From: Humulus lupulus | Lineage: Eukaryota > Streptophyta > Magnoliopsida > Rosales > Cannabaceae | Assembly: GCF_963169125.1 (NCBI RefSeq) | Contig: NC_084795.1 | Coordinates: 134,085,701-134,149,700 of the forward strand | DNA: 64,000 nt | Reading direction: 5' to 3' | In this document: positions 22,180-33,290 of the stretch, in pieces | Position numbering within the stretch: the first letter of the stretch is position 1 | How the letters are laid out: each line of letters starts with the position of its first letter | The notes under the pieces: generated by a model | Databases searched by the model: none | What the model saw: the letters and a program-made list of their open reading frames with translations, nothing else | Told to the model about the DNA's origin: nothing | Translations under genes and position numbers: made by a program

Positions 22180-22845
22180 TCATGGACAACCTAACGTGAA
22201 AGTTTCGATCTCCGGTGGAGAAGATGCTTCTAGGGTTGAATTGTTGACTTCTTGAGTTAGAATTAGATCAAATGTTATGTCTGGATAAGGTGGCATGTCA
22301 AGTTGTGGACCACTTTGAAGAGTTAGGGTACCATCATTTTCTATTGGATTACTCTCTAATTCTGTGGGTAATTCTCCAATATTCTCAACCTCAAGATTAT
22401 TCAATGAAGTAACAATTTGTCCCATAGTACTCTCCAAATTCTTGAGGGACGTTTCTGTACTATGAAGAATAACTTGGGTTTGCATAGTTGAAGCCAACAA
22501 TATTTTTAGCATATCTGAAATTGATGGTTCCTGATCTTGTGACATTCCTGTAGGAGGTTGTGAGGAAAAGGCCCGTAAGCCTGCTTTGACATCTGTTGAA
22601 GTTGGAGAGTGCTGGCATTCAATACATTGATGAGATCTCCAATTGATGGATCTGAATATTGTAGGGTGAAGTAATTGTATTCTAGTTGAGAGTAGTAATT
22701 TGGCTCAACATATTGATTTCCACTACAGAAAGTATTAGAATACTCCTCCCATTGTGAATTGTAATTGCTAGGATAGGAGTCATATCTATTCATTTGAGGA
22801 TCATAAAAGTGTTGATAGTACATTTCCATGTCTCAAACCAAGTTC
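22180..22845 (-). pseudogene. C-terminal gag remnant of element C
   Basis: Two overlapping open pieces are present: 22829-22506 (MEMYYQHFYDPQMNRYDSYP, tyrosine/asparagine/glutamine-rich) and 22545-22180 (MSQDQEPSISDMLKILLAST, then a coiled-coil-like LKNLESTMGQIVTSLNNL). They match the low-complexity linker and C-terminal helix of Athila gag in style. The N-terminal gag core is missing; the frame starts only about 90 bases after the primer site. Confidence 0.6.
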
Positions 22846-22932
22846 AATGCAAGCCCTAAAAACATCAACCACAACTAATAGACAAAGTTAGTAAAAAGAG
22901 AAAAAAAATGAATAACAAATTAAATAAAATAG

Positions 22933-22950
22933 TCCCCAGCAACGGCGCCA
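22933..22950 (-). other. tRNA-Asp-type primer binding site of element C
   Basis: The minus strand reads TGGCGCCGTTGCTGGGGA, six bases after the LTR end. It matches the tRNA-Asp primer site (TGGCGCCGTTGCCGGGGA) usual in this group, with one difference. Confidence 0.85.
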
Positions 22951-24270
22951 AAAATTTGATGCATGTCGTATGCCGTATCAAATTTAAATAAATATATATA
23001 TATTTTATTCACTTACACCAGCTACTTCAGTATAGCGGTAAATAAGGGTCGAACCCACGAGGACAATGATCAAATTATTATTCAAATAATACTAGACTAA
23101 AATTAAAAAAAGGGGTTTTAGTTTTAATATCTGGAAACATAAAATGAAATAAATATCAACGATTGAATAACTAAGGATATAACGATATTAAAGAAATAGT
23201 CAAAAATTACTCTCCACCTTCAACAATGATGAATAATATTCCCTATTCCCAATTAAACTATTAACACTGCAGATAACACTTAAGTAGTCAATTATCCCAG
23301 TTTCCCTAATATAATTAATTAAAGCTAAGCGCTCTTAATTAACCCTTTTTACCCAACAATAAACCCATTAAGAATGCAATCTATTTAACCTAGTAAAAGC
23401 ATTACACTTTGTAGAAATAGGTTAATCTAGGCAACAAATTCATTAAGCATGCAATTCATTTAACCTAGGTTCTATTTCTCATCACAATTAAAATACCCGT
23501 CACAATACCTTTATTGCAATTTATCACTTTACTTAGAATCCTAAACTATTAGGTGAATAGTAATCCTAAGATGATAGTAGAACAATGCAAAACCTTAATT
23601 AGTTGCCATCTAAACAAGATTTTACAAGATCTATGACATTCAAATAGAAAAATAGAAGCAATTTAATATAAGGGAATAAAAGGAATAAAATTCATCAATG
23701 CATTCAAGATCTCATGTCTAATGTAATGCCCCGAATTTTCTAATAAGGGTTAGGACCTTGAATAGGAGGCCGGGAGGGACATAATAGAGTTATGATGCTA
23801 TTTAATTATCATATGCACGTTTATGTGAATTATATTATTATATGATGGTAAATGCATGCATATGTGAGTATTTATAATTATAAGGGTATTTTGGTAATTT
23901 GGCCGCTGTGGGCGTAAGTGTGTATTTTGGGTGCATGTTTGTGATTAATTAATATAGCCACATTATAAGGTGGATTGGTTCGGGCTAGTCGGCATGAGAT
24001 GATCATGAAATGCAAGTGCTCGGTCTAGTCATAACGGGTTTAAGTTCGAGGCTCGGGGTGAGTCTCGGGGTGAGTTTAATGATTAGAGATTTACCGGGGA
24101 ATTATAGGGTAATGGGATATGGATTATTGGTGTTTGAGGTTATTGAGAATAGCGGAAATTGGAGGGTGTTAATTGTGGTTAATGAAATAGGTGCGAAAGG
24201 ACGGTTTTGCCCTTGGTGGCTGTTAAGGTTTTATTTTAGACCTAAGGGTATTTAGGTCCTTTCCCCTCAA

Positions 24271-24284
24271 AGGATATATATCAG
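24271..24284 (+). promoter_or_regulatory. TATA-like box of the solo LTR
   Basis: AGGATATATATCAG is followed after about 50 bases by a CT-rich stretch (CTTCTTTTCCTTCTCTCCC), a common setting for a plant LTR start site. Confidence 0.45.
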
Positions 24285-24703
24285 CCATTAAGGCTGTAGA
24301 AGAGTAACAAAAAATAGAGCTTCTTTTCCTTCTCTCCCAATAGATGTTCTTCCTCTTCTCTCTTTGGATTTTCGAGGCCAGTTTGAGGAATTAAGCCAAG
24401 GAACCAAGCTTAGCCAAGCTAGGGTTATGCTCCACCATTGAAGAGGGCGTGTTGCTGAGATTGAGGTGAGTTTCTAGCCACTAGAACTCTTGCTTTTGCT
24501 CTGTTTTCTAAGTTAAGTTTCAGCTGGTTTCTTGGTTGGAAACTTGGGAATTGGTTGGAGTTTTGGCTAGGGTTCTTGGGGTTGTGGTCCCTAGGATATG
24601 TGGAGGTGGTTTTTGGGTTCATTTAGCACAAAAAATGGGATTTGGAAGCATTGGAATCGAGTTAGAATTGAAGGAGGCGAAGAAGGAAGATTTAGGGGTG
24701 GCT

Positions 24704-24830
24704 CTGTCTGGGGGTAGCGCTTCAGTGCCCATCAGAGGGCGCTATAGCGCCACACAGGGCTTCAGTAGGGCGGTCGTGGTTCTGTCTTGAGCACTGGGGC
24801 GCTAGAAGGGCAGCACTGTAGCGCTACCCT
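24704..24830. repeat. GCGCTA palindrome cluster in the solo LTR
   Basis: GGCGCTATAGCGCC is a perfect 14-base palindrome, at about 24747-24760. It is accompanied by GTAGCGCT (24715), GGGGCGCTAG (24796) and the palindrome GTAGCGCTAC (24818). The cluster lies about 430 bases after the TATA-like box. Confidence 0.65.
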
Positions 24831-27152
24831 ATTCCTTCAGAACCCTATTTTGGGTGTTTTTAAGGTTATTTTAGCTTGGGGTTTCAATCCTTAAGGCCCG
24901 GGATCGAATGCACTCACTGTGTGGGCATGTTTCAAGGTCCCGAGAGTGGGGTTTAGGTTAAGACCCTATCTTTGGTAATTTTCATTAATTGGAGATTGTT
25001 TTGGTTATGACTAGGTGACCGTTAAAGGATTAAGGATCGATCTTTCTCAGGGGTCGTTCTCATTCTAACGTTCACTCGGACCGGAGGTAAGAAAACTTCA
25101 CCCTATGTATAGGTGACATGCATGGCTATTCTTGATGCATGTTGGTTGATTATTAAATGTGACATGCATGGCTATTATTGGTGCATGTTGGATTGTTAAA
25201 TATAATGCATATGATGCACAAGAAATATGTGATTAGGACATGCTTCGTATATTGAGTATGATATCGTTTAGAGCTTGAGCCTCTGTGTTCGTGCATGGTC
25301 CTAATTGTACTACTACTTGTTGAGTGAGCATGGTGAATACCCTGTATATGGATATTGGACATGTGATATATATTTGGTGGCATGGCTTACTTGTGTATGG
25401 CACTGACTTATTAGTCAGAATCGGCAATGGTGTTAGATCCATCTGTGAAGCTGTGATTTATTAGTCAAGTTCACAATGAGTTGAACACTGGTCATGTTAT
25501 ACTGACCTAAGAGTCAGAAATGGCATAGCGTTATGAACGTACCAAATGAAGATTAGATCTAATCGATATCAGCATTGAATGACTCATATGGGGTATTAAT
25601 GCTGGACCGACCAGAGGGTCGATGAAAATTATAAGCGCTTGGCTAGTCTAAGACTAGTTATTCAGAGCCAGGGCACATGGCCTCGGTGACTGTTTTTCAC
25701 ATGGCTAGGGAACGCTGTTCCATAGTTATGGCTCTAGAGTCAGGAGGAAGGTTATGTTGGTGACTAATCACCATGTACCTATCCTGTTAAAGCTAGTGAG
25801 ATGCTGACTTATCTGTTAAGCCCTGGTGATCCTATCGTCACATGGCTAAAGGGTGCTGTCCCCATATTTGCAACTTTTTGTGATAGTCACCTATTTTTTT
25901 GCACTGTTGGTCCTAAATAATTAATACAATCACTGTTGATATTATATCATGTTATATTGGGTTTTCTTGCTGGGCTTCGGCTCACGGGTGCTATGTGGTG
26001 CAGGTAAAGGCAAAAGAAAGTGGGACTATCCTTGAGTTGGAGAGCTTAAGTGATGACGTGTACATATGCAGCTGCTCGTCCGCCACGACCGAGGTTTGAA
26101 GGGGAACTAGGGTTAAACCCTGTTTTGCCGCATAGAACGGCCTGTTGTAAATATTTTCTTGTAGTAGACTCTGAAATTATAATTTTGGGATCCCAGCATA
26201 TATATATTAAATGTTCTAATGAAACGTTACATCTTAACCAAAATTTTTAATCCCTAAACCGCTAATCATACTTAGTTACATGATTTTGGCCAAATGACTC
26301 GATTAGCGAGTTTAGCACTATTTACAAGGCATACCGTAACGGTCCCTAGAGTTTAGGGCGTTACATCTAAGGTTTTGAAATAACACTTAACTATAAAGAA
26401 AACTACTCCATAATCATATTCATATTCATAAACATAAATATTTAATGAAAATAAAAGAGTTTTGAGAAGAAAGAAAAACTAGATTAAAGAATATAGATGA
26501 TGATATTTTTTTCCTCCTCCTTTGCTGCTCTAGCCTCTAAAAATCGCAATCCAAAGTTATAATAAAAGTTAACCATAATCCCTTATATAGCCCCCGAAAA
26601 ATTACATTTAAAAATTGAAATTTAAGAAAAAATCAATCAGCGGCCGCGACCACTAGAAAAAATACATTTTCCAAAAAATCGGGCTTCGGCCACGGCCTAG
26701 AACATTGCTGGCCGCGGACACTACTTTCTGTCCCCCAGGCCGCAGCCTGGAATAAGGCTGGCTGCGACCATAGCAAGTTTTCCCGTTTTTCAGTTTTCTT
26801 CTGCTGTAGTGACCAAAAGTATTTTAAGCATAACTTCCATGATGTAGCTCAGAATTGGACGATTCAAAAAGCTATCAAAATCTAAGAAAAATATCTAAAA
26901 CTTATATTTCTAGGTATATTTCCAAAACAATATTGGAAAGTTATCAAAATTAAGTGTGAAGTTTCAGACTTGTAATCCCGAGATTAACCATTGCTTGTAA
27001 AACATCCAAAATTCATTCACTTTCACCCAAATGTCTTAAAAATCATAACTACACAAAATAAAGTAATTAAACATATATAAATAAATAATCAAGTGCATAA
27101 TAATAGAAGAATAATGAATTAAAAATAGACAAATTTGGTAATTATCAGCAGA

Positions 27153-28140
27153 CCTCTGGGAATGCTCAAACCCAGCCTTCTCCAGAAAATGTGGCTGAGG
27201 ATGAGTGGCAAGTAGAATTGGAATAGGAGGAAATGGATTATCAAACTTTGAGGATGACTCTGATTGTGTTGCAAGAGGAATTAGCCAATCTGAAGGCTAA
27301 TCAAGACAATGTGGCTATTAGTCTTGATTAGCCTATCAATCTCCTCTGCTGTTCAACGGTTCATGTGAGCAGCTGCTGGGCCCAAGACGGTTGGAGATGA
27401 AGGTAAGATGATGGCTCTTACTGCTGGGGTAAGGCACCACTCTTCCCTTTGGAATAGTTTGTGAAAAAATGGTTTCAAGAGTACTCAGGAATTTCTGGAC
27501 CAAGCAGACAGGTATATCAAGCTCGAGGAGGCCATTGCCAATGAAGGGAAGTCTCCCACGGATGACCAGGGCCCAAAGGAATCTCCCGCCAAAGTCGTAA
27601 ATGGATCTGAGAAAACCAATGTCATCAGCAAAAATAATGGGAAGAACGAAGGAAAAAGGGCGAACCACGAGCCGACAACATCTGAGAACAAGCGCCCAAA
27701 AAGTAATAGATACGAGCTGAGGTTCACTAATTCTACATCCTTGGTCGATAGTCAAGTGGAGGTATATCAGGCCAATCACATTACTGTTCCCTTCAGGCGG
27801 CTTGCCCCAATCAGGAAAGATATCTCTAAGCGAGATACTACTAAGTCTTGTCATTTTCATAATGGCTATGGACATGACACCAACAAGAGTAACCAACTTA
27901 AGGATAAGATTGAGTTCCTTATTAGACAAGGATACCTAAGGAGGTATGTATGAGCAGCTAGAGGTTCTCAGCGAGAGGCTGAAGGAGGCAACAAGCAGGC
28001 ACCAGTACACCAACGCTCGCCTCCTTTACAGCCAGCTCCAGTTACTGGTACATTGGTGACCATCTGTGGAGGACCACACATAGCAGGTGATAGTGGGAAG
28101 GTGAGGGAAAGATACGCCCAAACCTTACGTCATGACTAGG
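27153..28140 (+). pseudogene. Gag of Tat copy B2 after the Athila insertion
   Basis: The first 180 bases continue the N-terminal gag frame (SPENVAEDEWQVELE, then a stop). After about 27330 the text jumps to the C-terminal half (GDEGKMMALTAGVRHHSSLW, QADRYIKLEEAIANEGKSP), so the central gag core is deleted. The HxC motif CHFHNGYGHDTNKS has lost a cysteine present in B1 (NEC to NKS). Several stops follow. Confidence 0.75.
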
Positions 28141-28841
28141 ACATTCAAATGCTGAACGTAGAGGAGCGAACTCCAAAAGAAGCTCGAACAGAGGAAGAAT
28201 CGATGACTTTCTCTGAGCTTGACGCACAACATGTTCAGTTTCCTCATTCGGATCCTCTGGTCGTAGACGTCCAGATTGCCATTATGATGGTTAAGTGGGT
28301 GTTGGTAGATACAGGAAGCTCAGTCAACATTCTGTATAAATCTTCACTGGAAAGGATGAAATTGTCAGTGCAAGATTTGGAACCGTGCAACCAAACCATT
28401 TATGGTTTTTTCGGCGAAGGGCTAACCCCAACTGGGTCGATCAGGCTTTCAGTCATAACAGGAACTGCACCTGCGAACAAGACATTACTCACTACTTTTA
28501 TAGTAGTTGATTGGCCTTTTGCGTATAATGCTATGATTGGAAGGCCTATTCTAGTAGACTTGTGAGTCGTAACCTCAGTCTGACACTTGGTCATGAAGTA
28601 TCCAACTGACGCAGGGATATGGTGCATGTTGGGAAACCAGCGATAAGCACGAGAATGTTATAATTCATCGATCACCAAGGCAAAAAGGGGCAAATCGGGG
28701 GAAAAAGCCGAGAAAAGGTTGTTCTTAGTAAATGAAACACAAGCCCAATCAGGTGAACATGTCACCAAATAAGGTGTTGCCCAAAGTAAGGATAGAGACT
28801 TAGATCCTCGCTTTGGGGATTTTGAAGAAAATGTTGGACTC
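28141..28841 (+). pseudogene. Aspartic protease and linker of Tat copy B2
   Basis: An open frame (28149-28565) contains LVDTGSSVNILYKSSLERMK, NQTIYGFFGEGLTPTGSIRL and AYNAMIGRPILVDL. The catalytic DTGSS is intact and the domain is complete, so this is the best protease in the window. A TGA at 28565 breaks it from the linker, which runs to RT. Confidence 0.8.
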
Positions 28842-30340
28842 GTGGAAGACCTTGAGGAGGTCCAACTAGAAGAAGCAGATCCGACCAGGGTTGTGAAAGT
28901 CGGTAAAAACTTAGAGACAACAACAAAAAAAAAATTGGTGGAATTTTTGAAGGAGAACCAGGAGGTATTTGCTTGGTTGCATAAAGATATGGTTGGGATA
29001 GAGCTGACAGTAATCAGCCATGTCTTAAATACAAACAAAAACTTTCCACCAGTACAACAAAAAAGAAGGCTCCTCGACAAAGACAGATCAAAGGCCCTAA
29101 GAGAGGAAGTCAAGAAGCTGGAGGAAAACAAATTCATTAGGGTAGTGTTATATCCATCTTGGGTCTCTAATCCCGTACTAGTCCCCAAGCCAAATGGCAA
29201 GTGGAGGATGTGCGTGGATTTCACAGACCTTAATAAAGCCTGCCCAAAGGATTATTTCCCACTGCCAAGGATCAACCAGTAGGTCGATGCTACATCAGGG
29301 CATGAGATTTTATCATTCATGGATGCGTACTCTGGGTACAATCAATTCAGTATGCATCCACCTGATGAGGATCACGCTAGCTTTTGAACAGATACAGGGC
29401 TGTACTGCTATAAAGTGATGCCATTCGGTTTGGAAAATGCTGGTGCGACTTACCAGCGAATGGTCAACCATATGTTCAAACAATTGATCGGCGTTAGCTT
29501 AGAGTTATATGTCGATGACATGCTGGTTAAATCAAAGAAAGCTAAAGAGCACATCGAGGACCTTCAAAGATACCTCAACATATTGAACAAATATCAGATG
29601 AAGCTAAATCCCCTCAAGTGTTCTTTTGGTGTTGGATCAGGGAAATTTTTTGGATTCATAGTAAACTCGCGAGGAATTGAGGCTAATCCCGAAAAGATTC
29701 AAGCCCTGATTTAGATGAAGTCTCCTGCAAAGATTAAAGACATTCAAAGCTTAACTGGGAGGATCGCCGCCCTGAGTAGATTCATATCCAAGTCAACGGA
29801 CAAGTGTGCCCCATTTTTCAATCTACTTAGAGGAAACAAGAAATTTGAAAGGAGAGAAGAGTGCAAACAGGCTTTTTAGGCGCTAAAGATCCACATGTCC
29901 CAACCACCAAACTTGTCCAATCCTGTCGAAAAGGAAACTCTGTTCATCTATTTGGCAGTCACAGAATAGGCTGCTAATGCTGTTTTAATCAGAGAAGAAA
30001 ACAACATTCAGAAAGAAGTATATTATGTGAGCAAGAGGTTGGTGGGAGCAGAGTTGTGGTATCCACCCATTGAAAGGTTAGCATATTGCTTGATTCTGGC
30101 CTCAAGGAAGCTGTGACCTTACATTCAGGTTCACCCCATCGTGGTGCTCACCGACCAGCCATTATGGGAAGTCTTGTAGAAACCAGAAGCCGCTGATCGA
30201 TTATTAAGATGGGTAGTCGAACTAGGCAGTTCGACATATCTTATTGTCCATGGACAGCTGTGAAAGGATAGACTCTAGCAGACTTCATCGCAGAATTCAC
30301 CGGGATCCCAATTAGTGAGCCGATGGAAGAGGCTAAAAGT
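28842..30340 (+). pseudogene. Reverse transcriptase and first RNase H of Tat copy B2
   Basis: RT reads RRLLDKDRSKALREEVKKLE and VLVPKPNGKWRMCVDFTDLN, with a stop after PLPRINQ (29281) and another near 29387. The active site LYVDDMLVKSK is intact (29505-29540). The thumb and first RNase H follow, with stops at 29714, 29877 and several more. As in B1, the first RNase H lacks the catalytic aspartate (LFIYLAVTE). Confidence 0.85.
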
Positions 30341-30916
30341 CAAATTCAAGTTCCTTCCTAGAAATTGTTCGTAGATGGCTCTTCCATTAAGTATAATGTA
30401 GGAGTAGTTCTAATCTTAATTACACCTGAAGGACATCGGTTCCATTGTGCAATCAAATTCGACTTTATAACGTCCAATAATGAAGCCGAATATGAAGCTC
30501 TGCTCGCAGGATTAAGGCTAGCCAAAGACATGGATATAAAGTCACTAGAAATTTATAGTGATTCCCAGCTAGTGGTTAATCAGATTATGGCAGAGTATCA
30601 GGCTAGGGGTCTCAAGATGGTTGCTTATTTGAACAAACCAAAGAACTTATTGGCGCAGTTTGAAAAGTATGCTCTCCAACAAGTGCCCTGCGATCAAAAT
30701 TTTAATGTTGATGCCTTGGCCAAGTTAGCAAGCGCGAAGGATGCTGACACCTTGAACATAGTACTAGTTGAACATTTGTTGGCACCGAACATTCAAGCAG
30801 AAGAATCTTCACTGGTGATTCAAGCAGCAGACACATGGATGACGCCCATCATTAAATACCTTGAGTAGGGATTGCTGCTAGCGGAAAGAAACAAAGCAAG
30901 GACTCTCTAGAGATAG
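30341..30916 (+). pseudogene. Archaeal-type RNase H of Tat copy B2
   Basis: This open frame of 167 codons keeps all four acidic catalytic positions: D in LFVDGSS, E in NNEAEYEALLAG, D in YSDSQLVVNQI, and D in NVDALAKLAS. It would supply the RNase H activity that the degenerate first domain lacks. A stop at 30866-30868 cuts the link to integrase. Confidence 0.85.
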
Positions 30917-32073
30917 TTGGCTCAATTAATTCTAGTAGACGAAATTTTATATAGAAGACGGTACTCGATGCCTTTGTTACGGTGTGTCTCTAAGGAGAAG
31001 GCTAAGGAACTAATGCAAGAAGTCCATGAAGGTTTTTGTGGAGATCACGCTGGGGGGCAGAGTTTGTCAAAAAAGATCTTAAGGCAAGGGTGTTTCTGGC
31101 CTACCATGAATGTGGACTCTACGAATTTCGTTCAGAAATGTGACAAGCGCCAAAGATTCTCCAAAATACCACGAGCAGCCCTTAATGAGCTCAAACAGAT
31201 GCAAAGCCTGTTGCCATTCGAAGTCTAGGGGATTGATTTGATCGGGTCTTTACCCATAGGAAAAGGGAATGTCAAATATGCAGTAGTTGTTGTTGACTAC
31301 TTTACAAAGTGGGCCGAAGCTGAGTCGCTGGAGACCATAATGACCAAGAAAGTTTTGGATTTTTTGGTCAAGAATATTGTGTGTCGATATGGGTTACCAA
31401 GGAAAATTGTCTCAGAATAATGGCACACAATTTGACAGTGATCTTTTCGCTGATTTCTGCGAAAGGCACGGGATTATTAAAAAAATTTCATCGGTAGCTC
31501 ATTCGCAAGCAAATGGACAAGTTGAGGCTGTCAACAAGACTCTGAATGACACCCTGAAGAAAAGGCTTGAAGAAGCAAAAGGGGCATGGCTAGAACAGTT
31601 ACCAGAAGTCCTTTGTTCGTATAAAACATCCCATCGGACAGCAATAGGCCATACTCCATTTTCCTTAGCCTATAGGTATGAGGCCATGTTGCATGTTGAG
31701 CTCAACCCACCATCAAATATAAGGCTGACATACGATCAAAGCACTAATGATCAATTATTGATGGAGTCCTTGGACATGGTTGATGAAAGGCACGAGCAAG
31801 ATAAACTTCGAGTAGCAGCTTATCAGCAAAAGGTCACTCAGTATTTTAACTCTAAAGTACGTGAAAGAAAGTTTAACGTGGGAGATTTGGTACTTAGAAG
31901 AGTTGTTCTCAACACTCGCGACCAAGCTGCCAGAGTGCTCGGACCAAACTAGGAAGGTCCGTATCAAATTGAAGAAGTTCTTCAACCAGGCACATATAAA
32001 CTTGATCGCTTAAACGAAGATCTCATTCCTTTCTATTGGAATGGAGAACACCTGCACAAGTACTATCAATAAA
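30917..32073 (+). pseudogene. Integrase of Tat copy B2
   Basis: The zinc module region reads YRRRYSMPLLRCVSKEKAKE and FCGDHAGGQSLSKKILRQGC. The histidine/cysteine pairs are FCGDHAGG and CDKRQRF, the last with a changed second cysteine. The core begins after a stop at 31226 with IGSLPIGKGNVKYAVVVVDY. It continues with NGTQFDSDLF after a frame change near 31400 that removes the second-aspartate context, then SQANGQVEAVNK with E. The C-terminal tail ends at HLHKYYQ and a TAA at 32073. Confidence 0.85.
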
Positions 32074-32789
32074 CAGTCCTTTTTAAAGAACTGGCTTGTA
32101 TTAATTTCACTTTTTACAAGTTTATGAACAAGGGCTAGTCAGTTATATGGCTAGTCGCTTACAATCGTGAGTTCAATTTTTGATCACTCGTACAGACACG
32201 ATTTTGTCCATTTATTATGAGAAATAAAAGGAACTATGCGCAGCCAGTTATTCTTGCCAATTATTTTATTTAATACAAGTATTTGCTCATTACGTGTGTT
32301 GTTTTGCTGTGTTATTGTTTTTATTATGAGTACCCGAGCAGTAATGTTTGAATAGGACTTGGTCATGGCAAGTGACCGAAAACCCTAAGCTCCTTGATCA
32401 CTTGGGGGGCATATAAAATACCAAGCAAGCAAAACATATAAACATGTATATGTAAACACATGAGCAAAATAAGGGAAAGCATACTAAGGTACTTAGAGTA
32501 TTTTTCAAAAATTTTAGTTTAAAGTTTTGTAAAATCAGAACAAAGTGCTATGCTTAGTTTGGTCATACGGAAATATGTTCTAATAATAGCATATATTATA
32601 ATATCAAAATGAAATGTTTTACACTGTGAGCAGTTGCTGCTTGGATGTAATTAACAAAAGAAAAGAAAAGTTGCCTTGAGCAGAAAAATTGTCTTAACAT
32701 TACGAACCGTAGTTCGTATGTCCTAGTTACAAATAAAAAAATATATAAAAATAAATTAATCATTGAGCTGCAAGAGGATCTAGCTAAGA
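32074..32789. other. Non-coding stretch between integrase and antisense gene (B2)
   Basis: About 0.7 kb, inverted counterpart of 12964-13627. It holds AT-rich sequence and the conserved CTTGATCACTTGGGGGGCAT stretch at about 32393-32412. No coding signs. Confidence 0.6.
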
Positions 32790-33290
32790 CTACTGGTCGA
32801 CGGTGGTCCCCACATCATCTTTAACAGCCTCGGTGTCAGTGGCTAAGGAGATTTCAAGGGACTCTTGAGCTTTCTGTTCCTCTGCTAGATGAGCATCACA
32901 CTTTGCTTGTTCGGCCTTCTTTACCTGCTTAGGGAGATAATCAAAATTTGTCTCTGGATTGTTCTTCTAGAACAAGTAAAAGCAGTTGAAAGCTGTTCCC
33001 TTGAACTTCTCCAAATTGCAAGAGTTGGTTTCCTCGAGTAGTTTGGTTCGCTCCTCCAGCTCGGTAGTTTCCTTCCGGTTGATCACAAGGTCCTCTTGAA
33101 GTTTGGATGCTTCATTGTAGTTCATCTCTGAAGCCTCCTTAAACTTCTCCTTGACTGCAGTAGTTTTAACCACCGACTCTTGGCATCTCCTCAGCTCCTT
33201 GCTCAGGTCGGCAACTCTAGCCTCGACCACCTTCACCTCTTCGGCATGTTTGGCCTCGGCCGCCTTCATCTCCTCAGCGTTTCTGGCCTC
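32790..33290 (-). pseudogene. Antisense accessory gene of B2, C-terminal coiled-coil part
   Basis: On the strand opposite to pol, a 100-codon charged coiled coil is open at 33269-32967 (KAAEAKHAEEVKVVEARVAD, then LSKELRRCQESVV). It aligns with the B1 coiled coil, including a shared CF-Y stretch at the exon end. A C-terminal exon-like part ends at a stop at 32790-32792 (DVGTTVDQ). The upstream part of the gene lies beyond the Copia insertion at 38024. Confidence 0.65.

Larger units (their letters stand above)
23722..26365 (+). mobile_element. Tekay-type solo LTR (2.64 kb)
   Basis: It starts TGTAATGCCCCGAATTTTC, ends GAGTTTAGGGCGTTACA, and is flanked by TCTAA on both sides (23717-23721, 26366-26370). 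Start and end agree with the LTRs of the complete Tekay element at 47731-56287. No internal sequence remains, so it arose by recombination between two LTRs. A TATA-like AGGATATATATCAG is at 24271-24284, a GCGCTA palindrome cluster at 24704-24830, and small hairpins at 25403-25660. Confidence 0.9.
18500..27147 (-). mobile_element. Element C: Athila-like Ty3/gypsy element lacking pol
   Basis: Both LTRs are TGAT...ATCA: 18500-20044 (3' LTR) and 22957-27147 (5' LTR, enlarged by a solo LTR). The target duplication GCAGA is perfect (18495-18499 and 27148-27152). On the minus strand the primer site pairs with tRNA-Asp. The internal 2.9 kb holds the C-terminal part of gag and an Athila-type protease, then about 1.5 kb without coding signs. 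RT, RNase H and integrase are absent, so the element needs a helper. Without the nested LTR the two LTRs are 1545 and about 1542 bases. Confidence 0.9.
22957..27147 (-). repeat. 5' LTR of element C, split by a solo LTR
   Basis: The copy starts (plus strand) TGATGCATGTCGTATGCC and ends ...AATTATCA. It matches 18500-20044 with scattered substitutions and small indels, and is interrupted at 23722-26365. The palindrome cluster at 26638-26770 keeps GCCGCGG words but has lost the perfect GGCCGCGGCC seen in the left copy. Confidence 0.9.

Noticed and set aside
24425..24790. Open frames in the solo LTR
   Set aside because: They lie in LTR leader sequence and have no recognisable domain or conservation in the related LTRs.
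26155..26175. TTTTCTTGTAGTAG resembling the right-hand CACTA terminus
   Set aside because: It lies inside the Tekay-type solo LTR, is conserved LTR text and ends in TAGTAG instead of TAGTG, so it does not pair with the end at 12.
28658..29224. 188-codon open frame on the minus strand over the B2 linker and RT
   Set aside because: It is antisense to recognisable RT codons (KPNGKW and others) and is serine-rich shadow sequence.
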